From contig JAKAME010000046.1 in the NCBI GenBank assembly GCA_021813025.1, forward strand, positions 1-10,479: a stretch of DNA of 10,479 bases, read 5' to 3'. This document shows, in pieces, positions 1 through 6,286 of the stretch. Source of the stretch: Microcaldota archaeon (lineage in GTDB: Archaea > Micrarchaeota > Micrarchaeia > Anstonellales > Anstonellaceae). The position numbers and the translations under genes were made by a program. A model generated the notes under the pieces. The model did no database searches. It was not told the origin of the DNA and was given only the letters and a program-made list of their open reading frames with translations. The stretch's first letter is position 1, and every line of letters starts with the position of its first letter.

Positions 1-2
1 TT

Positions 3-605
3 GCGCAGGCAGCGTATCCCTTCATCCTTTCTTCGCGCATTCTGGATTACGGGTTTCTCACCGTAACTCCGGGCATCTATGTGCTCACTGCCGCGCTGTT
101 TCTTGCGCTTGTTGGCTTGGGCATCAGGATTGGCAGGCCGTATTTGGCGGCAGGCGCAGGACTTGCAGGAGCCGCGCTGAACGGCTTGCTTCTGCTGCCC
201 ATGGCCAAGAACTGGGAGTATGCGCTCATTCCGATTGTGATTGCAGTTGCGGTTGGGATTCTTGTGCGCTATGGGCTGAAATGGAGGAGTGGAATGGAGA
301 TGCTGCCTGTGATGGGGCAGGCATTGGACGGGGCGGCCACTTGGGTGGCCATTGACTGGTTCGGGCCAGCATCTGGGCAGAATTATTTCGAGCAGCACGT
401 GCTGTCCAACGCCATCGGGCAGGCCAGCCCCTTGGGCTTTGGGCTGTTCTTTTTGCTCAAGATAGGGTTTGCTGCTGCGGCAGTGTGGGCCGTTCGCAAA
501 GAGGACATGGACGGGCGCGTGAAAAGTTTGGTGCTGCTCGTGATTGCAATCATCGGGTTTGCGCCCGGATTGAGGGACACGCTGAGAATGCTGTGCGGAA
601 CTTAG
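3..605 (+). CDS. DUF63 family membrane protein (5' truncated by window edge)
   Basis: This is the C-terminal 200 residues of a multi-span membrane protein. The reading frame stays open to the left edge, so the GTG at 81 is internal and not the start; the upstream codons encode ILDYGFLTVTPGIYVLTA, which matches the segment preceding the TPGIY motif in DUF63 proteins. Further downstream, GQALDGAATWVAIDWFG and YFEQHVLSNAIG fit the most conserved DUF63 region (an Asp-containing helix followed by a Glu-His pair). About five hydrophobic segments are visible. Full-length family members run to roughly 250-280 residues, so some 50-80 N-terminal residues lie outside the window. DUF63 is an archaeal family of unknown function; the conserved Asp, Glu and His inside the membrane region suggest an intramembrane active or binding site, but that is inference. 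The gene converges with the PRPP-synthetase gene, 50 bases away. Confidence 0.85.
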   Translation, partial: AQAAYPFILSSRILDYGFLTVTPGIYVLTAALFLALVGLGIRIGRPYLAAGAGLAGAALNGLLLLPMAKNWEYALIPIVIAVAVGILVRYGLKWRSGMEMLPVMGQALDGAATWVAIDWFGPASGQNYFEQHVLSNAIGQASPLGFGLFFLLKIGFAAAAVWAVRKEDMDGRVKSLVLLVIAIIGFAPGLRDTLRMLCGT

Positions 606-638
606 GGAAAAGAGTTCTGGGATAGAAAGCGGGAAAAA

Positions 639-656
639 TTCTTCTTCTTGTTTTCC
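639..656 (+). terminator. T-rich terminator after DUF63 gene
   Basis: A pyrimidine/T-rich run (ttcttcttcttgttttcc) begins 33 bases after the DUF63 stop codon, in the convergent gap with the minus-strand PRPP-synthetase gene. Archaeal RNA polymerase terminates at oligo-T tracts without needing a hairpin. A shorter T5 run on the minus strand (positions 634-640 read in reverse) could serve the opposing gene. Assignment rests on position and composition only. Confidence 0.4.
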
Positions 657-1600
657 TATGTCCCGCTAACTCTTGGCGCCGGCTGCTCGAAATGGCCGGT
701 TGAATAAAGCAGGGTTTCGATATGAGGCCTAATCGACATCAGCGCAGTAGGGTTTGGAATGGTGTCTGTAGTAATTATGCGCGAGGCGCCGGCAGCCTGC
801 AATTTGGTCAGCGCGCCGCGCAAAAAGAGGCCGTGGGTTGCGGCGCAGGAAACTGACTCGGCCCCCATTTCAAGCATTTTTTGCGTGGCCTTCACCATTG
901 TCCCGCCGCCCGCAATCATGTCGTCTATGAGAATGACGGGCTTGCCTGACACTTCGAAATCGGCTTCCATTTTCGCAACAGGCCGGTAGGCCTCACTGGA
1001 GCTGTCCGAGTATTCGCCGCGCTCCTTGCGCATGAACAGGCCTTGGTCACCAACAAGGTATTTGGCGCCTGCATCAGGGCTTACCACAAGGGAATCCGGC
1101 TTGGCCGCGCGCAGGAAGGAAACCAGCTCCGGGCCGGCGCAGAGGTTGTAGATGTTGATGCCCTCGAACGAGTGCAGGCCGGGCTTTTTGAGAAAGTGGC
1201 AGTCCCACGCGACTATGGAGCGCGCGCCGGCGAAGCGAAGGAGTTTGATGAGAAGATTGGCAGAAATCACCTCGCCTGAAAGCCAGATTTTGTCTGCCCG
1301 CGCGTAGGGCAGGTAGGGCAGGATGAGGTGGATGTCTTTCACCCCATTTTCCTTTGCCCCATACATCATCTGAAGGAGAGTCACAAGGCTCTGGTCAGGG
1401 TCGGGAAACAGGCGGTGGACAAGCACTGCATCTTGGCCCGAGAGGCCGTCGATGCGCTCGAGGCGGCAGTAGCTTTCGCCATCAGGGAATCGCTTGCACT
1501 CAACGGAAGGAGGAGCGATGTCTGCGCAGTTGGGGGAGATGATGGGGAAGGCGCCCTCCCACCTGGGAAGCTCGACCCCGAGGCTCGCGTTCGCGTCCAT
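656..1600 (-). CDS. prs: Ribose-phosphate pyrophosphokinase (PRPP synthetase)-like
   Basis: Predicted cytoplasmic enzyme making 5-phosphoribosyl-1-pyrophosphate from ribose 5-phosphate and ATP, the precursor for nucleotides, His and Trp. Counting from the ATG at 1600 (314 residues, normal family length), it shows RFPDGE (37-42), PYARAD (98-103, where the family usually has RQD), the histidine of WDCH (135), SPDAGAKY (174-181), the flexible-loop K-x-R (K192, R194), and the PRPP-binding loop ILIDDMIAGGGTM (about 223-235, usually with TGGT). The catalytic Lys and Arg are therefore present although several motifs are diverged. A GTG at 1609 could add three residues, but it falls inside the GGGTG Shine-Dalgarno-like site that lies 8 bases before the ATG, so the ATG is preferred. 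The gene follows the MarC gene by 12 bases and is likely co-transcribed with it. A diverged paralogue with another pyrophosphate-transfer role cannot be excluded. Confidence 0.85.
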   Translation of the reverse strand: MDANASLGVELPRWEGAFPIISPNCADIAPPSVECKRFPDGESYCRLERIDGLSGQDAVLVHRLFPDPDQSLVTLLQMMYGAKENGVKDIHLILPYLPYARADKIWLSGEVISANLLIKLLRFAGARSIVAWDCHFLKKPGLHSFEGINIYNLCAGPELVSFLRAAKPDSLVVSPDAGAKYLVGDQGLFMRKERGEYSDSSSEAYRPVAKMEADFEVSGKPVILIDDMIAGGGTMVKATQKMLEMGAESVSCAATHGLFLRGALTKLQAAGASRIITTDTIPNPTALMSIRPHIETLLYSTGHFEQPAPRVSGT

Positions 1601-1612
1601 GCCCGGCACACC

Positions 1613-2227
1613 CTAGAGATGGATTATTGCCCACTCGCCGAGTATTTTTTGGGTGCCGAGCTTGATAAACTCGATGGCCACCGCAGCCAGGAGGATGGCC
1701 ATCACCTTGGAGAGCACGGCCAGGCCCATGCGGCCAATGAATCTGTGGATTGGCTCGGCCAGCATAAGTATGCCCAGGGTGAGCAGGACGACGAAGGTGG
1801 CGGCTATGAATACGGCCGCTATGCCGTACTGCCCGGCCAGGATGACGGCAGTGGTCATGGCTCCAGGGCCTGTGAGGAGGGGCACGCCCACCACCACGGC
1901 GGCCACGTTGAGTTCCTTGTCGGCCGGGTTCTCGAACTCGAGGCCGAGGAATGACTGGACAGCCATCACAAGAATGAGCAGGCCGCCCGCAATCTGGAAT
2001 GCAGGCATGGAAACCGAGAGGGCGGACATGAGGGAGGGGCCGATGAGGGTGAAAAGCACCAGCACCGCGCCGGCCACGCCGGTGGCTATGAGGGCCGACT
2101 CGTGGCGCTGGCGCGCGTTCTGCCGCCGCGTGAGCATGAGGAAAGCGGGCAGGGACGCCAGCGGGTCCATTATCACAAAGAGCGCGACCAGGCACTTGAT
2201 GAGCGGGTCGAGCGAGAAATCGAACAT
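1613..2227 (-). CDS. MarC family (UPF0056) integral membrane protein
   Basis: A 204-residue inner-membrane protein with about six hydrophobic segments and the hallmarks of the MarC/UPF0056 family: FVIMDPLASLPAFL near the N terminus, VVVGVPLLTGPGAMTTA in the middle, and the C-terminal IGRMGLAVLSKVMAILLAAVAIEFI. The two pseudo-repeated halves, each with a DP or GPG re-entrant-like motif, are typical. The family's function is unsettled; the old link to multiple antibiotic resistance in E. coli was withdrawn, and a transporter role is only inferred. A TTG at 2242 would add five residues (MRGSA), but the TATA-like box at 2249-2256 starts 29 bases from the ATG at 2227, which marks that ATG as the start of a leaderless message. 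It is the first gene of a two-gene unit with the PRPP-synthetase gene. Confidence 0.9.
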   Translation of the reverse strand: MFDFSLDPLIKCLVALFVIMDPLASLPAFLMLTRRQNARQRHESALIATGVAGAVLVLFTLIGPSLMSALSVSMPAFQIAGGLLILVMAVQSFLGLEFENPADKELNVAAVVVGVPLLTGPGAMTTAVILAGQYGIAAVFIAATFVVLLTLGILMLAEPIHRFIGRMGLAVLSKVMAILLAAVAIEFIKLGTQKILGEWAIIHL

Positions 2228-2248
2228 GGCTGAGCCTCGCAAGGGCCG

Positions 2249-2256
2249 TTTTTTAA
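2249..2256 (-). promoter_or_regulatory. TATA box for MarC-prs unit
   Basis: On the minus strand TTAAAAAA begins 29 bases before the ATG at 2227. This matches the spacing at four other gene starts here and predicts transcription starting at or next to the A of the start codon. It lies within the 40-base gap after the lipoprotein stop codon. Confidence 0.5.
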
Positions 2257-2267
2257 CCTGCGCCCGC

Positions 2268-2882
2268 TCAGGCGCCGCGCGAATAATAGAGGCAGAACTG
2301 CCTGTCGGAAGTGATGTTGAACTGGCTGCATGCCGTCGGGTCCTTGAGGTTGGTGGCCACCGCCAGTATGCAGGAGGAGCGCAAATCAGGGGACACTATT
2401 TGGACGCAGAAGGAGAGGTCGCGCCCCTGGATGGCCAGCTGCTTGGCGCATGCGTCGGGCGTCATTGAGGACGAGGCTGCCACGCATTTGGAGATTAGGT
2501 CGCCGGAGGGAGGCGGAGTGATTGGGCCGAGCGGGGCTGCCGGAGTGGCGTTGTCCGAGGCGTTGGGGCCGGCAGCTGGCTTGGCAGGAGCCGGCCTTGT
2601 TGAGGGAGGCGCGCGGCCGTAGGCAGCATAGCTCTGCTGCAAGCGCGCTGCCGCCAGAGGGTCGGTGGCCGCCTCAAGGCAGGTCTGGCGTGCCGCGAGC
2701 GATTCGATGGAATAGCAGGTCTCGGGCTCCTGATACCAGGTTGCATAGAACGTGAGGCAGCCGGTCCGGTCAGGGTTGCCTATGCAGCGGTCGACCGATG
2801 CTGGCTGCAGGCAGCCGGCCCCCAACAGGCCGAGGGCGAGGATGGAAAGGAACAGGGCGGCTGGAAGCAGGCGGGAGCGCAT
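2268..2882 (-). CDS. Putative lipoprotein with 26-residue cysteine repeats
   Basis: A 204-residue exported protein that I cannot assign to a named family. Residues 5-23 form a hydrophobic signal ending in a lipobox-like LLGAGC, so C24 is the likely lipidated or anchoring residue. Ten further cysteines fall at 33, 42, 56, 68 and 133, 145, 159, 171, 185, 197. From 133 on the spacing alternates exactly 12, 14, 12, 14, 12; the N-terminal block has 14 then 12 (42-56-68). This is a repeat of about 26 residues with two cysteines, probably helix pairs closed by disulphides. The two blocks are separated by a Pro/Ala-rich linker (about 91-127) containing NAS and NAT sequons, which could be N-glycosylated. 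An extracellular scaffold or binding role is plausible but unproven. The gene has its own promoter (2904-2911) and appears leaderless. Confidence 0.8.
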   Translation of the reverse strand: MRSRLLPAALFLSILALGLLGAGCLQPASVDRCIGNPDRTGCLTFYATWYQEPETCYSIESLAARQTCLEAATDPLAAARLQQSYAAYGRAPPSTRPAPAKPAAGPNASDNATPAAPLGPITPPPSGDLISKCVAASSSMTPDACAKQLAIQGRDLSFCVQIVSPDLRSSCILAVATNLKDPTACSQFNITSDRQFCLYYSRGA

Positions 2883-2903
2883 GATGGGGTTTTCCTCGCA
2901 GAG

Positions 2904-2911
2904 ATTAAAAA
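2904..2911 (-). promoter_or_regulatory. TATA box for cysteine-repeat lipoprotein
   Basis: TTTTTAAT followed by C on the minus strand starts 29 bases before the ATG at 2882, predicting a leaderless transcript. The rest of the 114-base gap to the aminotransferase stop (2883-2996) shows no other gene or clear structure. Confidence 0.55.
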
Positions 2912-2996
2912 GCTTGGGACAAGGGCGCTGGCGGGGGGTGGCGGAGGCGGAAAACGGCTGGCTGGACGCAAGAGGCGGCGGGCCCTGTTTTTCCCC

Positions 2997-4214
2997 TCAG
3001 CCCACTTTCTTTTTCATGAATTTTTCCAGCTTGTCCATGGCCGCCGCCAGCTCGTCCTCTTTCGAAAGATAGACGAGGCGGAAGAAGAGGCCGTTTAGTT
3101 GCGAGGAGAATCCGGAGCCGGGCACGCCCACTATGCCTGTCTGCTCCATCAAATCATAGACGAATTCGGTGTCGGTTTTCCACGGGCCGGCAGTGACTTG
3201 GGGGAAGATGTAGAAGGCTGCCTGCGGGGAAGTGGTGCGGATGCCGGGGATTTCGTTGAGCCTGCGCACCATGAGGTCGCGGCGGGAGCGCAGTTTGGAG
3301 AGGGCGGCAGGCAAATGGTCTGGCGCATGCTGCACCGCGGCGATGGCGCCGCGCTGCATCTCCCAATTCACGGAGAGGCGCGCGTTGCACAGGCGCACAA
3401 GGGCGGAGGCGAAATCGTCAAGCCCGGGGCCGTGCAGGGCAAGCCAGCCCACGCGCGCGCCCGGATAGAAGAAGTTCTTGGAAAGCCCGCAGCCGCGGAT
3501 GACGGGAACATCGCCCGCGAGCAGATGGACCGGGCCGGGCGACTGGGAAGGCTCAAGCACCAGCTTGTCGTAGATTTCGTCCGCAATCACTGGAATGGAG
3601 TGCTCGCCTGCCAAGTCTATGATTGACTTGAGAGTTTTGCGTGGATAGACCGCACCGGTGGGGTTGTTGGGGTTGATGATTACGATGGCGCGCGTGCGCG
3701 CATTGAGCCGGCGGCGCATGTCGTCCGCGTCAGGCTGCCATTGCCTGCCGCAGGAATAGAGGTTGTCCTCGCCGCCCAGAACGCGCGAGATGGTGGCGTA
3801 GAGGGGATAGTTCGGGGAGGGCAGCAGGATGTTGTCGCCGGCATCCATGAGGGCCTGCATGGCGAATGAGAGGCCCTCGGACAGGCCGTTGGATACGATG
3901 ATGCGCTCTGCGGGGAGGCTTTCGGATTCGGCTAGCGCGGCGCGCAAATCCTCGTCGCCATCGGAGGGGGCGTAGCCGCTGAAGCGCGGGTCGTCAAGGG
4001 CGGCATGGACTGCCTTTGTTATCCATGGCGGCGGGGCGAAGTCGAAGCGGTTGGGGTCTCCGATGTTGAACCAGTGCATGGGCACCCCGCGCGCCGCGAC
4101 TTGGCGCGCGCGCTGCACGATGTCGCGGATTGGGTAGGACACGTGAGCCATGCGCCTGGAGACGCGCACTGGTTGCGCGGGGGGCGCGGATTTGGAAGGA
4201 AGATTAGTGGGCAT
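2997..4214 (-). CDS. PLP-dependent class I aminotransferase, alanine aminotransferase-like
   Basis: A 405-residue cytoplasmic fold-type I aminotransferase. The N-terminal stretch FNIGDPNRFDFAPP (about 49-62) and the preceding SYPIRDIVQRAR resemble archaeal alanine aminotransferase (for example Pyrococcus AlaAT), which interconverts alanine and 2-oxoglutarate with pyruvate and glutamate. PLP-site residues are intact: NPNNPTG (181-187, with N184), ADEIYDK (211-217, D212 and Y215), SKNFFYPGARVGW with the Schiff-base K246 and phosphate-binding R254, and the substrate-carboxylate R379 in FFRLVYL. Length is normal for the family. The first 15 residues are Pro/Ala-rich and low in similarity, but the ATG at 4214 is supported by a TATA box starting 29 bases upstream (4237-4243). 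It is transcribed alone. Substrate specificity (Ala versus Asp or another amino acid) cannot be fixed from sequence by eye. Confidence 0.88.
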   Translation of the reverse strand: MPTNLPSKSAPPAQPVRVSRRMAHVSYPIRDIVQRARQVAARGVPMHWFNIGDPNRFDFAPPPWITKAVHAALDDPRFSGYAPSDGDEDLRAALAESESLPAERIIVSNGLSEGLSFAMQALMDAGDNILLPSPNYPLYATISRVLGGEDNLYSCGRQWQPDADDMRRRLNARTRAIVIINPNNPTGAVYPRKTLKSIIDLAGEHSIPVIADEIYDKLVLEPSQSPGPVHLLAGDVPVIRGCGLSKNFFYPGARVGWLALHGPGLDDFASALVRLCNARLSVNWEMQRGAIAAVQHAPDHLPAALSKLRSRRDLMVRRLNEIPGIRTTSPQAAFYIFPQVTAGPWKTDTEFVYDLMEQTGIVGVPGSGFSSQLNGLFFRLVYLSKEDELAAAMDKLEKFMKKKVG

Positions 4215-4236
4215 GGGCTGCGATGGATTAGATAAG

Positions 4237-4243
4237 AATAAAA
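4237..4243 (-). promoter_or_regulatory. TATA box for aminotransferase gene
   Basis: TTTTATT followed by C on the minus strand starts 29 bases before the ATG at 4214, the same spacing as at the other operon-leading genes, and predicts a leaderless message. Confidence 0.55.
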
Positions 4244-4263
4244 GGGCGCTGATGAGGCAGGCC

Positions 4264-4282
4264 CGTTTTACGTCGAAAAACG
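4264..4282 (-). terminator. Candidate terminator of the pilin-like operon
   Basis: Just past the last pilin-like gene (stop at 4286), the minus strand carries a T5 run inside an inverted repeat: cgtttt and aaaacg separated by 7 bases. In archaea the T run itself is the likely signal. The short AT-rich stem is weak, so the call is tentative. Confidence 0.35.
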
Positions 4283-4285
4283 ATG

Positions 4286-4717
4286 TTATTGGGCCGGCGC
4301 CTGCTCTACGCGCAGGAATTTCAGCCCGCCCTGCCGCCAGACGCCGCGCTCGATGCGGCGCATAAAGGAGGAGTTGCGGAAAGAGCCTTGGTTGCAGCTG
4401 CTTGGAGCGTAAGTGAATGCAGAATCATCGGGCTGGAAGGAGGAGGGCTGGCTGGCTTCGAGCCAAACCCAGCGATAACAGAACGGCTCGGCTGCTGGAA
4501 ATGCGAGGGAGGCTAACGCATTGTCATCCAATGTTTTTCCTGCAAGCGGGGGCGGGCCTGCATCCGCGCCAAATTCCGCCAAGAGGGCGGCGCGATCGTG
4601 CAGCTGGATGAGCGAGGCTTGGCCGAGCATGGGCGGAGGCTGGGAGGGAGCGGCAAGCAGGAGCAGGATGGCGAAGGCCACCAGCATGGAAGACATCAAT
4701 GCTTCGAGCCACATCAT
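4286..4717 (-). CDS. Pilin-like membrane-anchored protein, fourth gene of operon
   Basis: A 143-residue protein of unknown function with one N-terminal hydrophobic helix (about 7-22) opening with MMWLEALMSSML. The Glu at position 5 before the hydrophobic stretch resembles the conserved Glu of type IV pilin-like proteins, but no leader peptide precedes it, so no prepilin-peptidase cleavage is evident. The outer part has two cysteines (C80, C108) and a Trp/aromatic-rich segment CYRWVWLEA. Start choice: in-frame candidates include GTG 4738, ATG 4723 (overlapping the previous stop as TGATG), ATG 4717 and ATG 4714. A strong GGGGGTGA Shine-Dalgarno site sits directly before or over ATG 4723 and 5-8 bases before 4717/4714, which favours 4717 or 4714. 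Last gene of a four-gene coupled operon; a minor-pilin or pseudopilin-like role is inferred. Confidence 0.7.
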   Translation of the reverse strand: MMWLEALMSSMLVAFAILLLLAAPSQPPPMLGQASLIQLHDRAALLAEFGADAGPPPLAGKTLDDNALASLAFPAAEPFCYRWVWLEASQPSSFQPDDSAFTYAPSSCNQGSFRNSSFMRRIERGVWRQGGLKFLRVEQAPAQ

Positions 4718-4722
4718 GGGCA

Positions 4723-5181
4723 TCACCCCCTGTCGCACACCCAGAGGCGGACGATGCTTGGCCCGCCAATCATTTCGCGCATGACGCAGATATGAGAGGG
4801 GCTGGCTGGAGAGGGTTCGGAGACAAGAGCCTGCCAGCCGGAGGAAAGCGGCTGCTTGAGATTGCCAGCATCAAAATAGCCGGGGAGGGAGAAAGAAAGG
4901 AGGGAGTTTGAGGGACTGCCCGGCATATTGGAGGCGCTGCTCGTGATTTTGAATGAATTTCGCATGGAGGGCGTGGCTTCTTCATAGAAGCGCTGTGAGA
5001 GCGCAAGGCCCATGGAGAGGCGCTGGGCATAATCGGAGCGAGCCTGCGAATAGGCGCTGGACAAATGGAGGATGGGAAGAACGCTTGAGAGAAGGCTGAA
5101 AAGCAGAAGAAATGTGAGCAGCAGGTCGAAGCTTAGCCACACGCCATGCCGATTGATTGATTTGTTTTTCAGCTTGTTCAT
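4723..5181 (-). CDS. Pilin-like protein with variant class III signal, third gene of operon
   Basis: A 152-residue protein with a short basic N terminus (MNKLKNKSINRHG) followed by WLSFDLLLTFLLLFSLLSSVL. The segment W15-L-S17-F-D19 lines up with the archaeal class III signal motif QxSxE, with Trp for Gln and Asp for Glu, directly in front of a hydrophobic helix of about 20 residues. This arrangement is typical of archaeal type IV pilin-like proteins processed by an EppA/PibD-type peptidase, although cleavage with these substitutions is uncertain. The extracellular part contains SGWQALVSEP and two cysteines (C132, C149) that could pair. The start ATG overlaps the preceding gene's stop (ATGA) and has a GGGTG Shine-Dalgarno-like site 6 bases upstream. 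Its stop overlaps the next gene's first possible ATG. No family assignment beyond pilin-like can be supported. Confidence 0.72.
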   Translation of the reverse strand: MNKLKNKSINRHGVWLSFDLLLTFLLLFSLLSSVLPILHLSSAYSQARSDYAQRLSMGLALSQRFYEEATPSMRNSFKITSSASNMPGSPSNSLLSFSLPGYFDAGNLKQPLSSGWQALVSEPSPASPSHICVMREMIGGPSIVRLWVCDRG

Positions 5182-5573
5182 GCTGGCACCCGCGGGTCTT
5201 GGCTGACGCCGAGTACCGGCACGCTCACGTCTGGATTGGTTTGGGAATGAAGAAGGGCGTCGCTGGAGGGAGAGGGCAGGGACCAGTTGGAGGGAAGGGA
5301 AACGAAGCGGTAAGCGCCAGCATACATTCCGAATTGAAGTGATTGGGCGGCCAGAAGCTCGCGCTCCTGCGAGGCTTGCCAGCTTGGGACGGCTTGTGAG
5401 AAGAGGCGGGAGGTGGAAGCGCTCAGGATGGCCAGAAGGGAGAGCAGGAGCAGGAAGGCGAGCAGGGCTTCCAGAGTGAGCTGGCCGCGGAGATGCGGCG
5501 TGGGGATGTGGAATGGGGTGGTGGCGGGCTCACCATGCGGGCGCGGCGTGGAGCTGCAATGCTGAATCTTCAT
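5178..5573 (-). CDS. Archaeal type IV pilin-like protein with QxTxE class III signal, second gene of operon
   Basis: A 131-residue protein whose residues 29-40 (RGQLTLEALLAF) match the archaeal class III signal motif: a basic residue and Gly, then Q-x-S/T-x-E before a hydrophobic helix (about 36-52). Cleavage would be expected between G30 and Q31 by a prepilin peptidase. The 30-residue leader, rich in Pro and His, is long for this class, and no shorter in-frame start precedes the motif. The mature protein would be about 101 residues, mostly Ser/Leu/Pro-rich beyond the helix. The ATG overlaps the stop of the upstream gene (ATGA), and the stop overlaps the next start in the same way, so expression is probably translationally coupled. 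This is the member with the best-preserved signal and the best candidate for a genuinely processed pilin in the operon. Confidence 0.77.
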   Translation of the reverse strand: MKIQHCSSTPRPHGEPATTPFHIPTPHLRGQLTLEALLAFLLLLSLLAILSASTSRLFSQAVPSWQASQERELLAAQSLQFGMYAGAYRFVSLPSNWSLPSPSSDALLHSQTNPDVSVPVLGVSQDPRVPA

Positions 5574-6160
5574 GGAGTCACATCTGTTGAAGGCAGGAGA
5601 GAAGTGGAATTCAAATCAGGCCAAGTGTTGCTGGAGACAAGCACTCGCCAGCCAGGAGCGAGAGTCAGGGAATTGCCGCTCCAGCGCATCATTGGCTGGC
5701 AGGAAGCCATGGTGTAAGAACTGAACTCGTTCGCCCCGCAAAAAAGCTGGGCATGATAATCCGAATGCGTATTCCAGTCCTGCAAAAGAGAGGACCATTT
5801 GGCGAAGACGAGCGAGTTGGTGTAGCAGTCCTGGTCGCCTTGAGAGAGGAGGGGGAAAGGAAGAGTGGGGTTAGGGCTGTCTGGAGGCCAGGGGCTTTGG
5901 GTTTGGTTGCACCCAAGGACAAGAATTATTGCTTCCATTTGAGTGAGAGTCACAATTTGCGGCTGGGCTTCCTGCACGGCCTGGCGCTCTGACACCAGCA
6001 GGGCGCGCTTGAGGGCGATTGACTCGTCTCCAGTGCGCATGAGGGCAGGAATGACGTAGGAAGAGGGGGGAGGGGAGGGGGAGAAGACGATGGGCAGGAG
6101 CAGAAGCCAGGCGAGCGGGATGAGGAGAAGGAAGGAGACATAGCCGCGACGGGAGGCCAT
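5570..6160 (-). CDS. Pilin-like protein lacking the signal Glu, first gene of operon
   Basis: A 196-residue protein beginning MASRRGYVSFLLLIPLAWLLLL: a basic stretch and Gly, then Y-V-S-F-L where QxSxE would be, leading into a hydrophobic helix of about 20 residues. The Ser is kept but Gln and Glu are lost. The region after the helix is Pro/Ser-rich, followed by a helical stretch (about 48-82) and four cysteines (84, 112, 141, 154) that could form two disulphides. Near the C terminus APGWRVLVSS resembles SGWQALVSEP of the third gene, hinting at common descent. In bacterial type II secretion the largest minor pseudopilin, GspK, also lacks the conserved Glu; a similar tip position here is speculation. 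It leads the operon, with a TATA-like box at 6185-6191 starting 31 bases from the ATG, consistent with a leaderless message. Confidence 0.73.
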   Translation of the reverse strand: MASRRGYVSFLLLIPLAWLLLLPIVFSPSPPPSSYVIPALMRTGDESIALKRALLVSERQAVQEAQPQIVTLTQMEAIILVLGCNQTQSPWPPDSPNPTLPFPLLSQGDQDCYTNSLVFAKWSSLLQDWNTHSDYHAQLFCGANEFSSYTMASCQPMMRWSGNSLTLAPGWRVLVSSNTWPDLNSTSLLPSTDVTP

Positions 6161-6176
6161 AGGGGAAATGAGAGCA

Positions 6177-6244
6177 GGGGATGGATAAAAAGAGGGAGGT
6201 CGGATTGGCTGGCGCGGGCGGGGGATGGATAAAAAGAGGGAGGT
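6177..6244. repeat. 24-bp direct repeat with 44-base period in the pilin-like operon promoter region
   Basis: The same 24 bases occur at 6177-6200 and 6221-6244 without mismatch, starting ggggatggataaaaagaggg, separated by 20 unrelated bases. Read on the minus strand each copy is a pyrimidine-rich tract ending in CTTTTTATCC, so each contains a potential TATA box and also a T5 run. The copy nearer the pilin-like operon is at promoter distance from its first ATG; the distal copy would start transcription near 6200. The 126-base gap (6161-6286) otherwise holds nothing I recognise. The repeats could be tandem promoters, operator sites, or paired terminator and promoter elements. Confidence 0.85.
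6185..6191 (-). promoter_or_regulatory. TATA box for pilin-like operon
   Basis: TTTTTAT followed by CC on the minus strand starts 31 bases before the ATG at 6160 and lies in the proximal copy of the 24-bp repeat. The pyrimidine tract just upstream is not a typical purine-rich BRE, which lowers confidence slightly. Confidence 0.5.
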
Positions 6245-6286
6245 TGGAGGGGTGGATTTGGGGCAGAGGCTGGAAACAAGCTTCGT

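Noticed and set aside
1328..1954. Plus-strand open frame (208 codons) rich in His, Glu and Gly
   Set aside because: Antisense to prs and MarC, both clearly coding on the minus strand; composition is typical of a shadow frame.
1500..2195. Minus-strand open frame (231 codons) offset from MarC and prs
   Set aside because: It is a frame-shifted reading of the MarC and prs genes with an Arg/His/Pro/Gly-rich translation and no recognisable domain.
1653..2468. Long plus-strand open frame (271 codons) spanning the MarC and lipoprotein region
   Set aside because: It lies antisense to a well-supported MarC gene and runs across a promoter into the lipoprotein gene. Its Arg/Met/Thr/Ala-rich translation has no family features. 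It is a GC-driven shadow frame.
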